From the NCBI GenBank assembly GCA_012932865.1, contig SAXG01000002.1, positions 744,001 through 808,000 of the forward strand: a stretch of 64,000 bases of DNA, written 5' to 3'. The notes under the pieces were generated by a model, which was given only the letters and a program-made list of their open reading frames with translations, ran no database searches and was not told where the DNA came from. Positions 34,806 through 45,728 of this stretch are shown here, one piece after another. The stretch comes from Amylostereum areolatum. Its lineage: Eukaryota > Basidiomycota > Agaricomycetes > Russulales > Stereaceae. Numbering within the stretch: the first letter of the stretch is position 1; each line of letters starts with the position of its first letter. The translations under genes were made by a program, and so were the position numbers.

Positions 34806-36434
34806 TGCTAGTGGTTGGATGGGTGGTGAGGGATATCAAGAGAGAAAGGGGTAACTTGTCCGATGAGATCGTTGGATGGGAGGACTTTTTGGTGAGGAAA
34901 AACGGCGAGCCACGGAGGGTTTATATAGGGCAGGAGCGACAAGAAAAAACTGGAGGCATGTCCGAAAAGCGCAAGAGGCGGCGGATTGAAAATCGTATAA
35001 GCGATCGCCGTTGGCGGCGACGATTGGCGCGGCGGGTGGAGTGACGTCGAGGGGGCGGATAACACACGCTGTTCGCAACCGCAGGCAACCGCCGTCCCCC
35101 TGAAAACGCGAAAAAAGGGTGGAGCCGCTGGTGCGTGTCGGCGGCCGTGGCTTCGTGCGCCTTTCCAGGCAAGCCGTTGTCTGTGAAGGAGGCATTTTCC
35201 AGGAGACTGGGTCCGAACAAACGGAAAGGAAGACGCTGAAAGGCCAAAAAGGGGTTGGACGGTTGGAGTCGGTTGAAGGAGGAGGAGCCGGCGGTGGGGC
35301 GCTTTCTTTGCTTACGTCACGATAAAAGTTGCTGGATTCGCCACACTCGACCATTTTCCAGCCCTCTCGTCCATAAAAGGAAAGATCGTCCTCGGTCTCC
35401 CTGCACTGCACCCAGGCACGCCCTTCACTTACCGTCGGTCACCATCTCAGATTGCCCATTTACGCACCCCCGCCGCCCGTAATCGGACGTCGTACGCACC
35501 CGCCGTGCTCGTCGTCGGCGATCCTATGAGCTTGCGGTCACCCATCGATCGTCTCTGCTTAGTGGAGCCGCGCGCCTGCCGTGTCCGCCGTCGCACAATG
35601 AACCGGATGTGAGTGGAGGCGCGATCCTTCGCGAAGGCCATAACAGAAAAACGGGGTGCGACACGCGGGTACTAGCAACGCCGTCTCAGGGCCCTGTGGA
35701 GCCCGTTTTACGACGCTATGTTTGCCCTTGAAATGACGCAGGATGCTTGATGGATGGTACCACACGCTTTTTCTTCCCTACAACCTTGCTCGACACGTTA
35801 TCGGACGCGCGGACTTATAGCTATGTATGGCGGGTGGGGCGGTGACCGGTGATGTTCAACAAAGGGCACAAAATCCGCGATCGTCTCTCTGCGCGCCAGA
35901 ACCATATTCTTATCGCAGCCGTTTCGCGAACAGGAGCGCGGCTGCCCGGTGCAACATTGGCACCCTCGTTTACACCAGAGACTCCGTAACATCTTATCCC
36001 GCGCGGACGGAGGCCTGTCCACATTCACACACTAGGATGCCGCGTTCTGTAAACACAATCGTGGACATGCCATCGAGCAATCTAGGGTGTTTATCCGTAG
36101 CTAGTCAGCGCATATACATACTTACAACAAAGCAGGAGCACGGAGCGCCGCATGCACGTTCCTCGCCCGCACAAACAACTTGGAGCCACCGTTCCTCCAT
36201 TGTTCCAACGCTTTTCCGTCGTCAAAGTATGTTTAGCACACCGTCCAGCTCGGGACATTGCCAATCGTCACCGTGAACGTGTAGCGTGTCGTCATTGGCC
36301 CGACTTCCTCGCCAAGACGGGGCCCGCAGAAGCTGTTGAAGTTCCACTTACGTCTACATGCTGCCGTACTGTACGCTTGCAGTCTGAAGGACACGTTTCG
36401 GAACGGAGATAACGACGACGCTCCAAACCTCTAT
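34806..36434. other. Intergenic region upstream of the HAD gene
   Basis: About 1.6 kb. The first 120 bp are the HAD promoter. The remainder has open frames without recognisable motifs on both strands. A possible minus-strand coding stretch (NFNSFCGPRLGEEVGPMTTR) ends near 36223, but no start or partner exon could be fixed. Confidence 0.35.
34920..34927 (-). promoter_or_regulatory. TATA box upstream of the HAD phosphatase gene
   Basis: On the minus strand this reads TATATAAA in the context ccctatataaacc, about 115 bp upstream of the start codon. Confidence 0.45.
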
Positions 36435-36645
36435 TCAGCGCTTGGAGCCGCCGGCCAGTGTGAACTTTGGAGCGCGTGAGGTTGTGCGTGGTTCACGGTG
36501 ACCCGCGCTGGCCCGAAGCACAAAGCAGGGTGCTCATGAAAGGTTATGAGGGCACCTTCGACGGGAACGCCAGGGGCCACGGGAGGGGCGCGCATGGCGC
36601 CGTTGGGGCGATGAAGGGATCGGGGGTGTGAAGTCCTTGTACCAT
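36435..36645 (-). CDS. Possible small protein or terminal exon, unknown family
   Basis: Reading upward from the stop at 36435 gives a coherent frame: ALITFHEHPALCFGPARVTV, then NHANLTRSK and FTLAGGSKR. This needs two wobble surpluses (A/G at 36465-36466, C/A at 36484-36485), each synonymous either way. The N-terminal part is unclear: MVQGLHTPDPFIAPTAP from the ATG at 36645 is in another frame and could be joined only with further surplus bases or an intron. A TTTAAATA-type box lies near 36833 on the appropriate side. I do not recognise the protein. Confidence 0.3.
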
Positions 36646-38384
36646 ACCGAGCGAAAGGGCAACAAAAGTCGACCTTGTTCACCAGGATCGATCAGTCGCG
36701 GGTAGGATCCCGCGCCAGTGCGCGAGGGCGCGAAAGGAGGGATAGAGCGCGCGAACCCTTCTCGAGGAGTCGACCGCCTTAGGAATGAGAATGCCGCGAC
36801 TTGACTCCAGCACGCCTTGGGCTTTAAATAGTCGACCAGGGCCCCGGGGATAGATGACTCTGTGCAACTTGCCCGATCCTCGAAGAGACGCGGTCTTGTG
36901 ATCAAACGGGATTCACGTGGACACGGGGATAACGGAAGGGCACTTTCTGTTCATTGTGGACTGCAGTGTCCCGTGAAAACAACTCTTAGACGACGGGACA
37001 GGCGCGTGAGATATCATGTGAGATTGTTACTCCGTTGTGGCGCCAAGTAAGCCTGGGAAAACGAAGCGCAGCCGTTCTGGAAGCCCTGCAGACAAATGGG
37101 AACCGTGAGCGCGCGAGAGTCCGCACAAGAGGAAAGAGCACTGACCATGAGAAAGTGGGGGTATGTATGAGAACGAGGGGGCTGGTTCCTGCTATCACGA
37201 TGGTGAGATATCGAATGGAGAGCAGAAATAGGAAGGTGCATATACTCCTCGGAGGGAATCAGAATAGCCGTGATCAAGCCTCAGAATGGCTAACGGAGAC
37301 AATCAGGCGACGAGAGGATGCTCGAACGGTCACGGTGTTTCGTTTCATCCGCATAGCTTGGTCGGTGTGAACAGCAGCAGGTAGCGTTGGGCCTGTTGAG
37401 GTACCCAAGTTAGAGGAGACGTTCAAGTGTCGAGCCTGATCCGATATCTCGTCGGTCTCCAATTGCACATGCGCGCATTGACTCCGGGACCGAACGCAAC
37501 GGCGGATGCTACTGGTTGACTGGAATGAATGCGGAGCAAATCTATATAGGCAAAGATGGCGTCCTGCAGTGTCCAGTAGCGCGTAGACACGCGGCGACGC
37601 GGTCGACTGACACCGCAAGGACAGTTGTTCGTGGGCCCGTGGCGAGAGGCCAGATGGCGAACTAGCGTTGCAATCGGATAAAGTACCTTTGGCTGGTTTT
37701 GCAGAGTTTTGACCGACGAAGTACAGGCAAGAGAGAGATGCAACGTTAACGCACCCTGCTGAAATAGTCCGTTGGGCAGCGGAGGTGAGGCGGTGAAGCG
37801 TTCTTCGGGGTTTTTGAACGGGAAAGAAGGCGAAGAAAAGAGCTTTGCTGAAGTACCAGTCCTTGAGCGGCGTGTACAGTAGTGGCACTCAGAGGCCTGG
37901 AACTTCGAAGCAAAAGGCACACAGCTGAAAACATCGACGCTTGACAGGAACGGACGCATGCCGTGTGTGGAGAAGTCGGTGATGCCAGATGGTGTATGTT
38001 GGGAGAAACCATGGCGACCTTGTGGCAACCTGGTGGCGACCTGGTGAGGGCCAAGACGGGAAGCAAAAATGGGAGGACTCGAGGACTGAGGTGAACGGCG
38101 GGCGGAAACGTTACGGGAGGGTGAGACAAACGAAGATGGACCGCGAGGAGCACTGGCGATTAGAGCTGTCGGGAGTGTCCCAAAAAGGGAACGGCCGGGA
38201 TGTCCGCTACAGCGTGTCCGAAATCGGTGTCTTTGATTAGGCTGAGCGGACGAAGTGAATGGGCGATGGCTCTTGGATGCTAACCACCACCTTCTCATAG
38301 CCCTCTCTCATCTCTTCATCCTCTCGGTTTTTTCCCTGTCTGTTGACTGTCCCTACACGCTCATTATCCTTCCCGTTCTTTAAC
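36646..38384. other. Intergenic region of about 1.7 kb
   Basis: Includes a 291-codon minus-strand frame (37423-38298) without motifs or splice structure, which overlaps the 5' flank of the SH3 gene and is considered spurious. T-rich and CTCTC-rich DNA just before 38385 fits the SH3 gene's promoter. Confidence 0.35.
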
Positions 38385-40298
38385 ATGCACAGCTCTACCT
38401 CAAAAAGGCATCTCTCCCGCCGTCGCCACGGCGTTAACGCGCTTGTGGACCGCGAGCCTGCCCTCATCAACATCCCAGGCCTCGTCCTCCCCTCGATCCC
38501 CCTTTTGAGTCCTCTACTCAACCCTCTCATAACCCCTATCATCGACGGCGTACACTCTACCTCAACAACTCCCGCAGTCAGCTCTACCCCTACTCCTTCT
38601 CAGTCCCCTCCTTCCGATGGCGGCTCTGACTCTGGCAGCTCGTCCGGAGGCAGCTCTGGCGGCGGAAATTCCGGAAGTGGCGACGGCGGCAGCAGCAGTG
38701 GCACCAACAGCAGTGGCAGTGGCAGCGGCACCACCAACAACGGCGGCACCAGCAGCGGCAGCAGCGGCAGCAGCAGTGGCAATGACAATGGCAATAGCAA
38801 TGGCAATGGCAACAGTGGTGGGAATAATGGGAGCCCTTCAGGTGGGAGCACCCCCACGTCTGGTGGGAATCCTGGTCCTTCGAGTGGTAGCACCCACACC
38901 CAAGGTGCGGGCACTAGCCCCTCTGGTACAGCATCCGCAGCTGGGTCCGCAGATCCTTCGGCTGCCACCTTTTCGTCCGCCGCATTACCTAGCAGCGGCG
39001 CTGTCTTAACCACCGAATCGTCGGCCAACAACAACGCTGCTGAGGCAGTCTCCAACGTCGCTGCCAATGTAGACACCGATCATTCCAATAATTCCAATGG
39101 CAATGTCAACGGCAGCAGCAACGGGGGCGGCAGCACGTCTTCAATCGTCGGCGGGCATTCCTCAGGAACCGTTACCGGGACAATATCGGCACCTACGTCG
39201 GTTGGTAGCACCACTGCAGGCGTAGGTTCTGGCGGGACCGGCGGGACCGACCCCACCGACGCATCGGCCGCGGCCTCAAGCCACGGCCTGTCCGGGGGGG
39301 CTATCGGTGGCATCGTCGTTGGTGTCCTTGCCCTTTTCGCCCTCCTTTTCTTCGTTCTTCGTCGTCGCGCCCAGAATCGCCGCAAGGAGCGTCACACCCG
39401 CTGGTTATCTTTTGCCGGCGAGAACGAGCCCAAGTACGAGAATGCTCCTGACCCGCTGCGCCAACGCCAGAGCCAGCGCAGTAGCTTCGGTACGCCATTC
39501 AACGGCAGCCTGTTCTCGGACGAGACCGGTCGCATTTCGCCTATGTTTGGGGATATTCCCTCCTTCCCGCCAATGGTCCAGGTTCACAATGCGCACATCG
39601 CACCGCTCGTCGTGACCGTGACCACGGACGAATTCGTGGTGGGCCAGCGAACGTCCGTTTTCAGCGTCGGCAGCAGTCGCTCTTCTTCGTCCTTCTCCGA
39701 CGATCATGATGGCCAGGTTCTTACCATGCCCCCCGCTATACACGACGGCCGCGGAGTTGCCTCGGATTCCCCGAACACCCCTATGTCGGTTCGCCCCTTC
39801 TCGCCATCAGAGAGCTTCTCTTTCCCGAAGCCCCCAGAACGCCAGAGCATGGCCCCCTCCACGATTCACTCTCCCGCCACAATCAGGGCCGACGTCAATC
39901 CCTTCGCGGATCCCGAGCGCGCACGTATTTCTGGATCCCTCATGCCATTTGGCCTCCTTTCGGAGAAACAGTCATTGGACCCCTTCAGCGATCCTTCAGA
40001 ACGTCCAGCACGTCCAGCCACTCCGTCCTCCTATGGTTCCGGAAGCTTCATCGCAGGTACTCGTGAGACGGTTTCCCGTCCGTTCACGCCGACCATGCCC
40101 GACGAACTTCTGGTTATCCCTGGCGAGGAGGTCGTCATCATCCAAGCCTTCGACGACGGATGGGCGCAGGTGCAGAACGGGCGAAAGGAGATCGGCCTGA
40201 TCCCCTTCGACTGCTTCAGACCCAGGGGCGAGGAGCTCCCGTCCTTCTTGGCGAGCAAGCGGGTCAGCAGCTACCTCGGCGGCAGCATTTCCGCGTAA
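38385..40298 (+). CDS. Single-pass membrane protein with a C-terminal SH3 domain
   Basis: An intronless 637-residue frame from MHSSTSKRHLSRRRHG to SYLGGSISA. Residues 20-60 are hydrophobic/Pro-rich. About residues 70-290 are an extracellular-type Ser/Gly/Thr/Asn stalk likely to be heavily O-glycosylated. A transmembrane helix follows (GGAIGGIVVGVLALFALLFF) with a basic stop-transfer VLRRRAQNRRKER. The cytoplasmic part has Ser/Pro-rich segments and NPFADPE/DPFSDPSE repeats. The C-terminal SH3 domain reads DELLVIPGEEVVIIQAFDDG, WAQVQNGRKEIGLIPFDCFR. This layout resembles fungal mucin-like sensors or polarity proteins (Fus1/Msb2/Sho1 class), so a surface-to-SH3 signalling role is inferred. The start was chosen at 38385 because it is the first ATG of the frame. 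Confidence 0.85.
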   Translation: MHSSTSKRHLSRRRHGVNALVDREPALINIPGLVLPSIPLLSPLLNPLITPIIDGVHSTSTTPAVSSTPTPSQSPPSDGGSDSGSSSGGSSGGGNSGSGDGGSSSGTNSSGSGSGTTNNGGTSSGSSGSSSGNDNGNSNGNGNSGGNNGSPSGGSTPTSGGNPGPSSGSTHTQGAGTSPSGTASAAGSADPSAATFSSAALPSSGAVLTTESSANNNAAEAVSNVAANVDTDHSNNSNGNVNGSSNGGGSTSSIVGGHSSGTVTGTISAPTSVGSTTAGVGSGGTGGTDPTDASAAASSHGLSGGAIGGIVVGVLALFALLFFVLRRRAQNRRKERHTRWLSFAGENEPKYENAPDPLRQRQSQRSSFGTPFNGSLFSDETGRISPMFGDIPSFPPMVQVHNAHIAPLVVTVTTDEFVVGQRTSVFSVGSSRSSSSFSDDHDGQVLTMPPAIHDGRGVASDSPNTPMSVRPFSPSESFSFPKPPERQSMAPSTIHSPATIRADVNPFADPERARISGSLMPFGLLSEKQSLDPFSDPSERPARPATPSSYGSGSFIAGTRETVSRPFTPTMPDELLVIPGEEVVIIQAFDDGWAQVQNGRKEIGLIPFDCFRPRGEELPSFLASKRVSSYLGGSISA

Positions 40299-41037
40299 TC
40301 TGTCTGGTCAGTTCCTTTTGTGCTCAACCGACGTTCGACGCGCTGACGGTCGTGCTCTATAGTGAATCTACTCCAGGTGTTCAACATCCCGCAGGACGTG
40401 GATCCGTGTCTCCCACCTGCAGCCGCTCTTTTCATTTCCCCGTACTATACCCGTTGCTTTTCGTTCAGTGCCCCCTTTCTACTCCCCACATTCTCGACTC
40501 CGGTGTTTTTCGTGGATGCCTGCACAATACCTTGTATACCATACGCGCTACTTGTACATCCCCTTGTTTGTGTTGCTCCCGTGCTATATCGAGTACATAC
40601 TAACTTATCTACGCGCGTACTTATATCCCTTACTGGTGTTTCATCTGCGTACTATTATTTCTATACGACGGATCGGAGGAGTTTCGTTACCACAGCAGTT
40701 CTATAGGGCCGCGTCCATCTCCATCTGTGTTCTCGTGTATACTGTATCCTTGCCTTCATGCACTTAGTATGCCAATGACTGGATAACTCTCCGCGTGGAA
40801 GACAGTTAGCCCGTCTTAGGAGCTCAATAGGACCATCTACAAACGCCATCCATGCACAATACGATAGTATACTCTTCGAGATCCTCACGCTAATCAAACG
40901 GCTATGCGGACACCAAGGCAGCAACGACCTGATAACAAAGGAGGACAAGAAGATAGACTTATAGCGAATGCGTCGGTAGGTGTCAACCAGTCGAAACATT
41001 TTGGCATCGAACTTCAACGCCCGTCGGCCAGTAATGT
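40299..41037. other. 3' flank of the SH3 gene (source of a partial duplication)
   Basis: Contains the 3' UTR of the SH3 gene. The segment up to about 40845 is similar to 42976-43535 (for example the shared gtataccayacgcgctacttgta-type stretch, the GATCGGAGGAGTTTC block and the CATCTCCATCTGTGTTCTCG block). No additional gene is seen. Confidence 0.6.
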
Positions 41038-42419
41038 TCAACGACCAGCGACTTGCGCTTCAAGCCAATTCCACAGCTCTTCTCCGATGGCTGGGTCCTG
41101 AGGCCTGAGTATCCACACGAGGCTTTCCAACCCGAGCCCAAGGAATCAGATACTGTTCAGAACAAATATTTCAGCAGTCTTAGGGCGAAGAAGAGCTAGA
41201 AAGTAAGACGTACCTTGCCGTCACAGTCGGCAGTCTCTCGGGCAGTTCCAGCGTATAGATGTGTAACGATGCCGTTGGGCACCATGAGATGTAGCATCCA
41301 CGACTAAAGGAATGTCAGACTCAAGTTGGTCCACATGGAAATTGTGCGTACTATCATACTCTTCTTGGCCCCGGTAACTCGTCGATGCAAATTTGTGTTG
41401 ACGTTACCGGGATTCATGGAGAGCGAGACAATACCAGCGTCCCCGTATCTACGTGCGAGTTCCTTTACACACACCACAGTGCCGAACTTGCTCTGCGCGT
41501 AGAGGGCCTCCGTAGTGAGCTGGCGGCGCGCTGGATCACCCTTAAAGGTATCGAAAGAGATGCTGTGAGGATGCTGGGCTCCGGACGACAGAGAGATGAC
41601 TCGAGTCTTATTCGCGGGGTCCTTTTTCGCGGTTTCCAATAGCACGAGCATAAGGAGTGTTTGGCGAGATAGAAATGACCTTGAGGAGAACATGGGCATT
41701 AGGGCGCGAGTAGTCTGAAGGGGGACACACCAAGAACGTGCGTGGCAAACTGCAGGTCATAACCTTGAGGAGAAACCATGTCGATAGGAGGGAACATGAC
41801 GCCCCTGAGGAGTACATAACATCAGCGACCGAAAGCAGGTGCAACAAGTCAAGTTATTCGCCCAGAATTATAGAGAACATCGAGGCGCAATTCGTTTCTG
41901 CCATTCGAATTTCAGGTTGGGAAAGGCGGGTAGAATTGGAGAAACTCATCCGCGGCGGTTTTGACAGAATCCAAATCGGCCATTTCAAGCTTGAGAGATC
42001 TAGCACCACTGGTCTTCGTGAGGTCATCTAGCGACGACGCATTTGTATTCCGGCACGCCTATAGATGATACCAATGAGCGGAGAACTTAGATATGTAAAA
42101 AGGCGGAAACGGCATACAACGTATACGATAGCTCCACGAGCAAGAAGAACCTAGAACGGAGATGGGTGAACACACGAAAACGATGTGGCGAGCCGCGTTG
42201 TCGACCTTTGTGGCTTCCAACCCAAGGCCCGAAAATCCTCCTAGAGTAAGATGACGGGGGGGGGTGAGACGATGGGAGTAGGAAAGGTCACGAACCTGTC
42301 ATGATCATGACTTTACCAGTCAAGTCGGGGATATCGTTAGCGGTCCAGATAGGCTTTGAGAGGAAAGACTCGGACATCATAGCCATAATAAAATCCCACA
42401 GGACAGACATGGCCAACAT
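41038..42419 (-). CDS. Short-chain dehydrogenase/reductase (SDR), second copy
   Basis: Starts MLAMSVLWDFIMAMMSESFL, with KPIWTANDIPDLTGKVMIMT. Across an intron it gives the nucleotide motif TGGFSGLGLEATK, then VLLARGAIVYVV. Later exons read SLKLEMADLDSVKTAADEFL, LDVLYNSGGVMFPP, GYDLQFATHVLGHFYLA, TRVISLSSGAQHPHSISFD and TTEALYAQSKFGTVV (Y-x-x-x-K active site). ELARRYGDAGIVSLSMNPG, IVTHLYAGTARETADCDGK and WARVGKPRVDTQ follow, and the end is LWNWLEAQVAGR with stop at 41038. Substrate unknown. Same family and length as the SDR at 31844, but on the other strand and only moderately similar. About six two-base wobble surpluses interrupt the frame (for example 41098, 41660, 41885, 41908, 41914). Several splice sites are uncertain, one possibly GC-AG. 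Confidence 0.72.
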
Positions 42420-42759
42420 GCTGAAGGGGGAGAAATGCAAGGGAGTAAGAGGAAGATGGATGCGTGTCAGTATGTGCTTGACGAACTACGTCGAAGTAAG
42501 GTGTAAAAGCGCTAAGCGTCTGGATCCTTTCACCAGATGTTTACGCGCCCAGTATTCACAGGCATGTGCGAGGGTGATGAACGATAGAAAGGGAACAAGA
42601 TCCTGAAGAGCACTGGAGAGGCCCAGCGGGAAGTCACCAGACACGCGCAGACACGCGCCTTGTGTGCGTCGTGCGATCAGATGGCACCGGCGCCCCAGAC
42701 GTGACTACTAGCTGAGACGAGGAGTATAGAAGACTCGTTGAAGTTATTGAACCCATTCA
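42420..42759. other. Intergenic region between the second SDR and the SH3-gene fragment
   Basis: About 340 bp. It includes a short GACACGCGCAGACACGCGCC direct repeat near 42641-42660. No gene was recognised. Confidence 0.4.
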
Positions 42760-43535
42760 GCGAACTCCTCGTCGTTCTTGGTGAGGAGGTCGTACAAAGG
42801 TCGGTATCACCCAAGCCTTCGACGTCGTTGACACGGATGGGCCCAAGTGGCCAGACACGAGGATCCTGAACTTGAGAAGGTTTGACGAAAGTGTCTCGTC
42901 TGCCTCGGGGAGACTACCCAAGTGCAGAACGGGCGCAAAGACCGGCGCTTCAGCGGCAGCATTAATTCCGCGTAATCTGTTTGGTAACTTACAAGTTCAA
43001 TCCTGTTGTGCCCAACCGACGTTTGACGTTAGGGCCAACTTGAAGCTGCTACATGAAGAAAGTCCAGCACACGTCGAGAAGCCTGCGCGAGTGGAAAGAG
43101 GCCAACAAGAGGATCCGAATGCCCATTGACAGTGGTGACGGTTTGCTCTTGAGTGAATCTAATCCAACATCCCTCCCACGGCGTCCCATGCCACCTAAGT
43201 ATGGCCACTTGCAGCCGTTCTGTTCAGTCCCCCGTACTTAGTGCCAACTCATTGTTTTTCGTCCAGTGCCCCTGTTCTTCGTGGATGCTTGCACAATACT
43301 TTGTATACCACACGCGCTACTTGTACTGTTGCAGGCTCAAGTTGTTAGTGTTCCATACATACTGACTGTTTATGCTGTTTCATCTGCGTATTCTTTCATA
43401 CGAAGGATCGGAGGAGTTTCATGAGCACAGCAGAATTCTGTAGAGCCGCATCCATCTCCATCTGTGTTCTCGTCAGGCTGTGTAAGACAGATAACCCGTT
43501 TCCGGAGCATAATCGGACCAACATCTGTCAGCAGG
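42760..43535 (+). pseudogene. Decayed duplicate of the SH3 gene's last exon end and 3' UTR
   Basis: Blocks collinear with 40100-40845 occur in the same order: GGTGAGGAGGTCGTAC, CCAAGCCTTCGACG, GTGCAGAACGGGCGCAAAG, GGCAGCATTAATTCCGCGTA with the same stop (42973-42975). The 3' UTR blocks follow, including CAACCGACGTTTGACG, GTGAATCTAATCCA, TGCACAATACTTTGTATACC and GGATCGGAGGAGTTTC. The coding part cannot be read through: the SH3 segment has indels beyond wobble pairs and missing pieces. It is therefore a truncated, non-functional copy lying on the far side of the second SDR from its source. Confidence 0.82.
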
Positions 43536-43715
43536 TGAGCGGAGGTCAGCGGTGAGCCAGGCAAGCGCGTAAGAAGGCCATGGATGATTACTGTACTATG
43601 AACGATCGTACACCGTCATGTTTTCGGCATTTATATCTTGACGGAACATGCGATCCGCCCTGCACCAGGCTGTTTGACTCTCTCCTGTTGACCCGAGCGG
43701 TGAGTTCGCCCACCC

Positions 43716-45728
43716 ATGCCTGCATCTCGCAACTCCACCATCACGGCCGACGACACGAAGGACTTGTTCAATACGGAGAAGGGCTTGGACCAAGGGCCCG
43801 CACCTGAGTCGGATCCGTACGAGGTCAAACTTGAACGGGAGGACGACCCCCAGCAACGTCCACTCGTCCAACGATGGATTTCGGTCTTGACGATTTGTTT
43901 GGGCTCGGTCCTCACGACATGCGCCTCTTCAGCGGTGCGTTATACTGCCCACTCGTGCTAATCTTGTACTGAACTATCTGCACGAACCCCCTATAGGCAT
44001 CCTTCACGGAAGATTCCATCGCGGCCGAATTCCATGTCAGTAAGGAGGTTACCATCCTCGGCATTAGTCTGTACGTTATGGGACTCGGGTTGGGCCCCTT
44101 GATTGCGGGACCGCTGTCGGAAGTGCTGGGACGGAGCATCGTCTATAGAGGATCGTTCATCGCGTTTTTCGGACTGTCGTGGGCGGTGGCATTTGCCCCG
44201 CATATAGGTACGCCTTTGTGCAGTGTATGCGCACGTTGGGTTCGATTAACGGTCGTGTAGCTGTGTATCTCGTATTCAGGTTCTTGACCGGATATGCGTC
44301 GTCCGCGTTCCTCAGCGTGGCGGGCGGGAGTGTCAGTGACATGTTCTCGGATTCGAAGGTTGCAACGTGCGTTATTCGTTTTGTCGATCGCGAGGTGTCT
44401 TTACCCCGTCTCTAGACCCATGGCAGTGTACACCATATCACCCTTCCTAGGCCCGGAACTGGGTCCTCTATATAGCGGGTGAGTGGGTCATAAGCGGTCG
44501 GAAGCGCTTATGCTTATGAGGCCTCAGCTTCGTCAACCAGCACCTAGATTGGCGGTGGACGTACCACATTCTCACCATTTGGTCTTTCTTTCAGACATTA
44601 GGAATGATTCTCGTATGTTTGTATACTTCGAACCATTGACGTTTTCGACTGACCTGACTTGCTAGTTCACACCTGAAACTTACATCCCTATAATTTTGAA
44701 GCGTAAAGCGCAGAGGCTACGCAAAAAGACAGGCGATCCAAAATATTACGCTCCCGTGGAACGATCGGACAAATCACTTTGGCAACTACTCAAACGTAGT
44801 TGCACCACTCCGTTTCGTGGGCTTTTTTTCCGTATTGTGCCCGAAAATCTTGCTGACGAAGGGCCGTTGTGTGCAGTCTTAGTCTTCTATGAGCCGATGG
44901 CCTTGCTGCTCAATCTTTGGTATATCTCATGGCCCATCAGTACCCACATCTGCTAATGGTCAATACAGGAACGCTCTCATCCTCGGCATTCTATACCTTG
45001 CCTTCCAAGCGTTCCCCATCATCTTCAAGGAGGGCCACCATTTCAGCGTTCAGGCGACAGGATTGACCTTCTTAGGCATTTTGATCGGTATGCTCTTGGG
45101 CCTCTCTTCACAGCCGTATTGGAATCGGTAAGTCATATCATGTCAATTGCATTCTTGAGTACTGATGGTTCGTGCAGCAAGTTCCGCGAATACAAGGAGG
45201 CTCACGGAGATCCTCCCCCAGAATACAGACTCATTATGGGCCAAGTCGGCGGCATCCTCGTCACGATTGGTGTGTCCTCTTGCCCACCTTACCAACTAGC
45301 TTCTAACGATCCTGTCAGGCCTGTTCTGGCTTGCATTCACGACATATCGGCATGTACACTGGATCGCACCCATCATCGCCTCGGTCCCGTTCGGAACAGG
45401 TGTCTACTTCGTGTTTACGTCCTCATTCACGTATCTCGTCGTTGCGTACAGGCCGATCGCCGCCAGTGCGATGGCTGCCAACAGCGCTATGCGAAGCTCG
45501 TTCGCCGCGGGGTTTCCGCTGTTTGCAGGCGCGATGTACGGGCGTCTGGGCACGGTAGGCGCAACGGCACTACTGGCGGGGTTGACGGCGGTGATGGCGC
45601 CCCTACCGTATGTTTTTCCTTTCTCTTTCGCCTTGCAGTCGCCCTTACCTCCACGTTACTATCTTAGGTTTATCTTCTACCGCGTGGGCGGGCAGCTAAG
45701 GGCGAAATCTCGCTTTGCTTCTGCATGA
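43716..45728 (+). CDS. Major facilitator superfamily transporter (DHA1 drug:H+ antiporter type)
   Basis: Plasma-membrane 12-helix transporter. Starts MPASRNSTITADDTKDLF with a hydrophilic acidic N-terminus, then WISVLTICLGSVLTTCASSA (TM1), ISLYVMGLGLGPLIAGPLSE, LGRSIVYRGSFIAFFGLSWA, VFRFLTGYASSAFLSVAGGS and VYTISPFLGPELGPLYSG (motif C-like G-x-x-x-GP-x-x-G). A central loop follows (ILKRKAQRLRKKTGDPKYY), then MALLLNLWNALILGILYLAF, FLGILIGMLLGLSSQPYW, GTGVYFVFTSSFTYLVVAYR and AAGFPLFAGAMYGRLGTVGA. It ends AKSRFASA. About nine short introns. Fungal DHA1 proteins of this type export toxins or polyamines; the substrate cannot be told. Confidence 0.9.

Noticed and set aside
37423..38298. 291-codon open frame on the minus strand
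   Set aside because: No recognisable motifs, no splice structure, and it overlaps the 5' flank of the well supported SH3 gene; best explained as chance.
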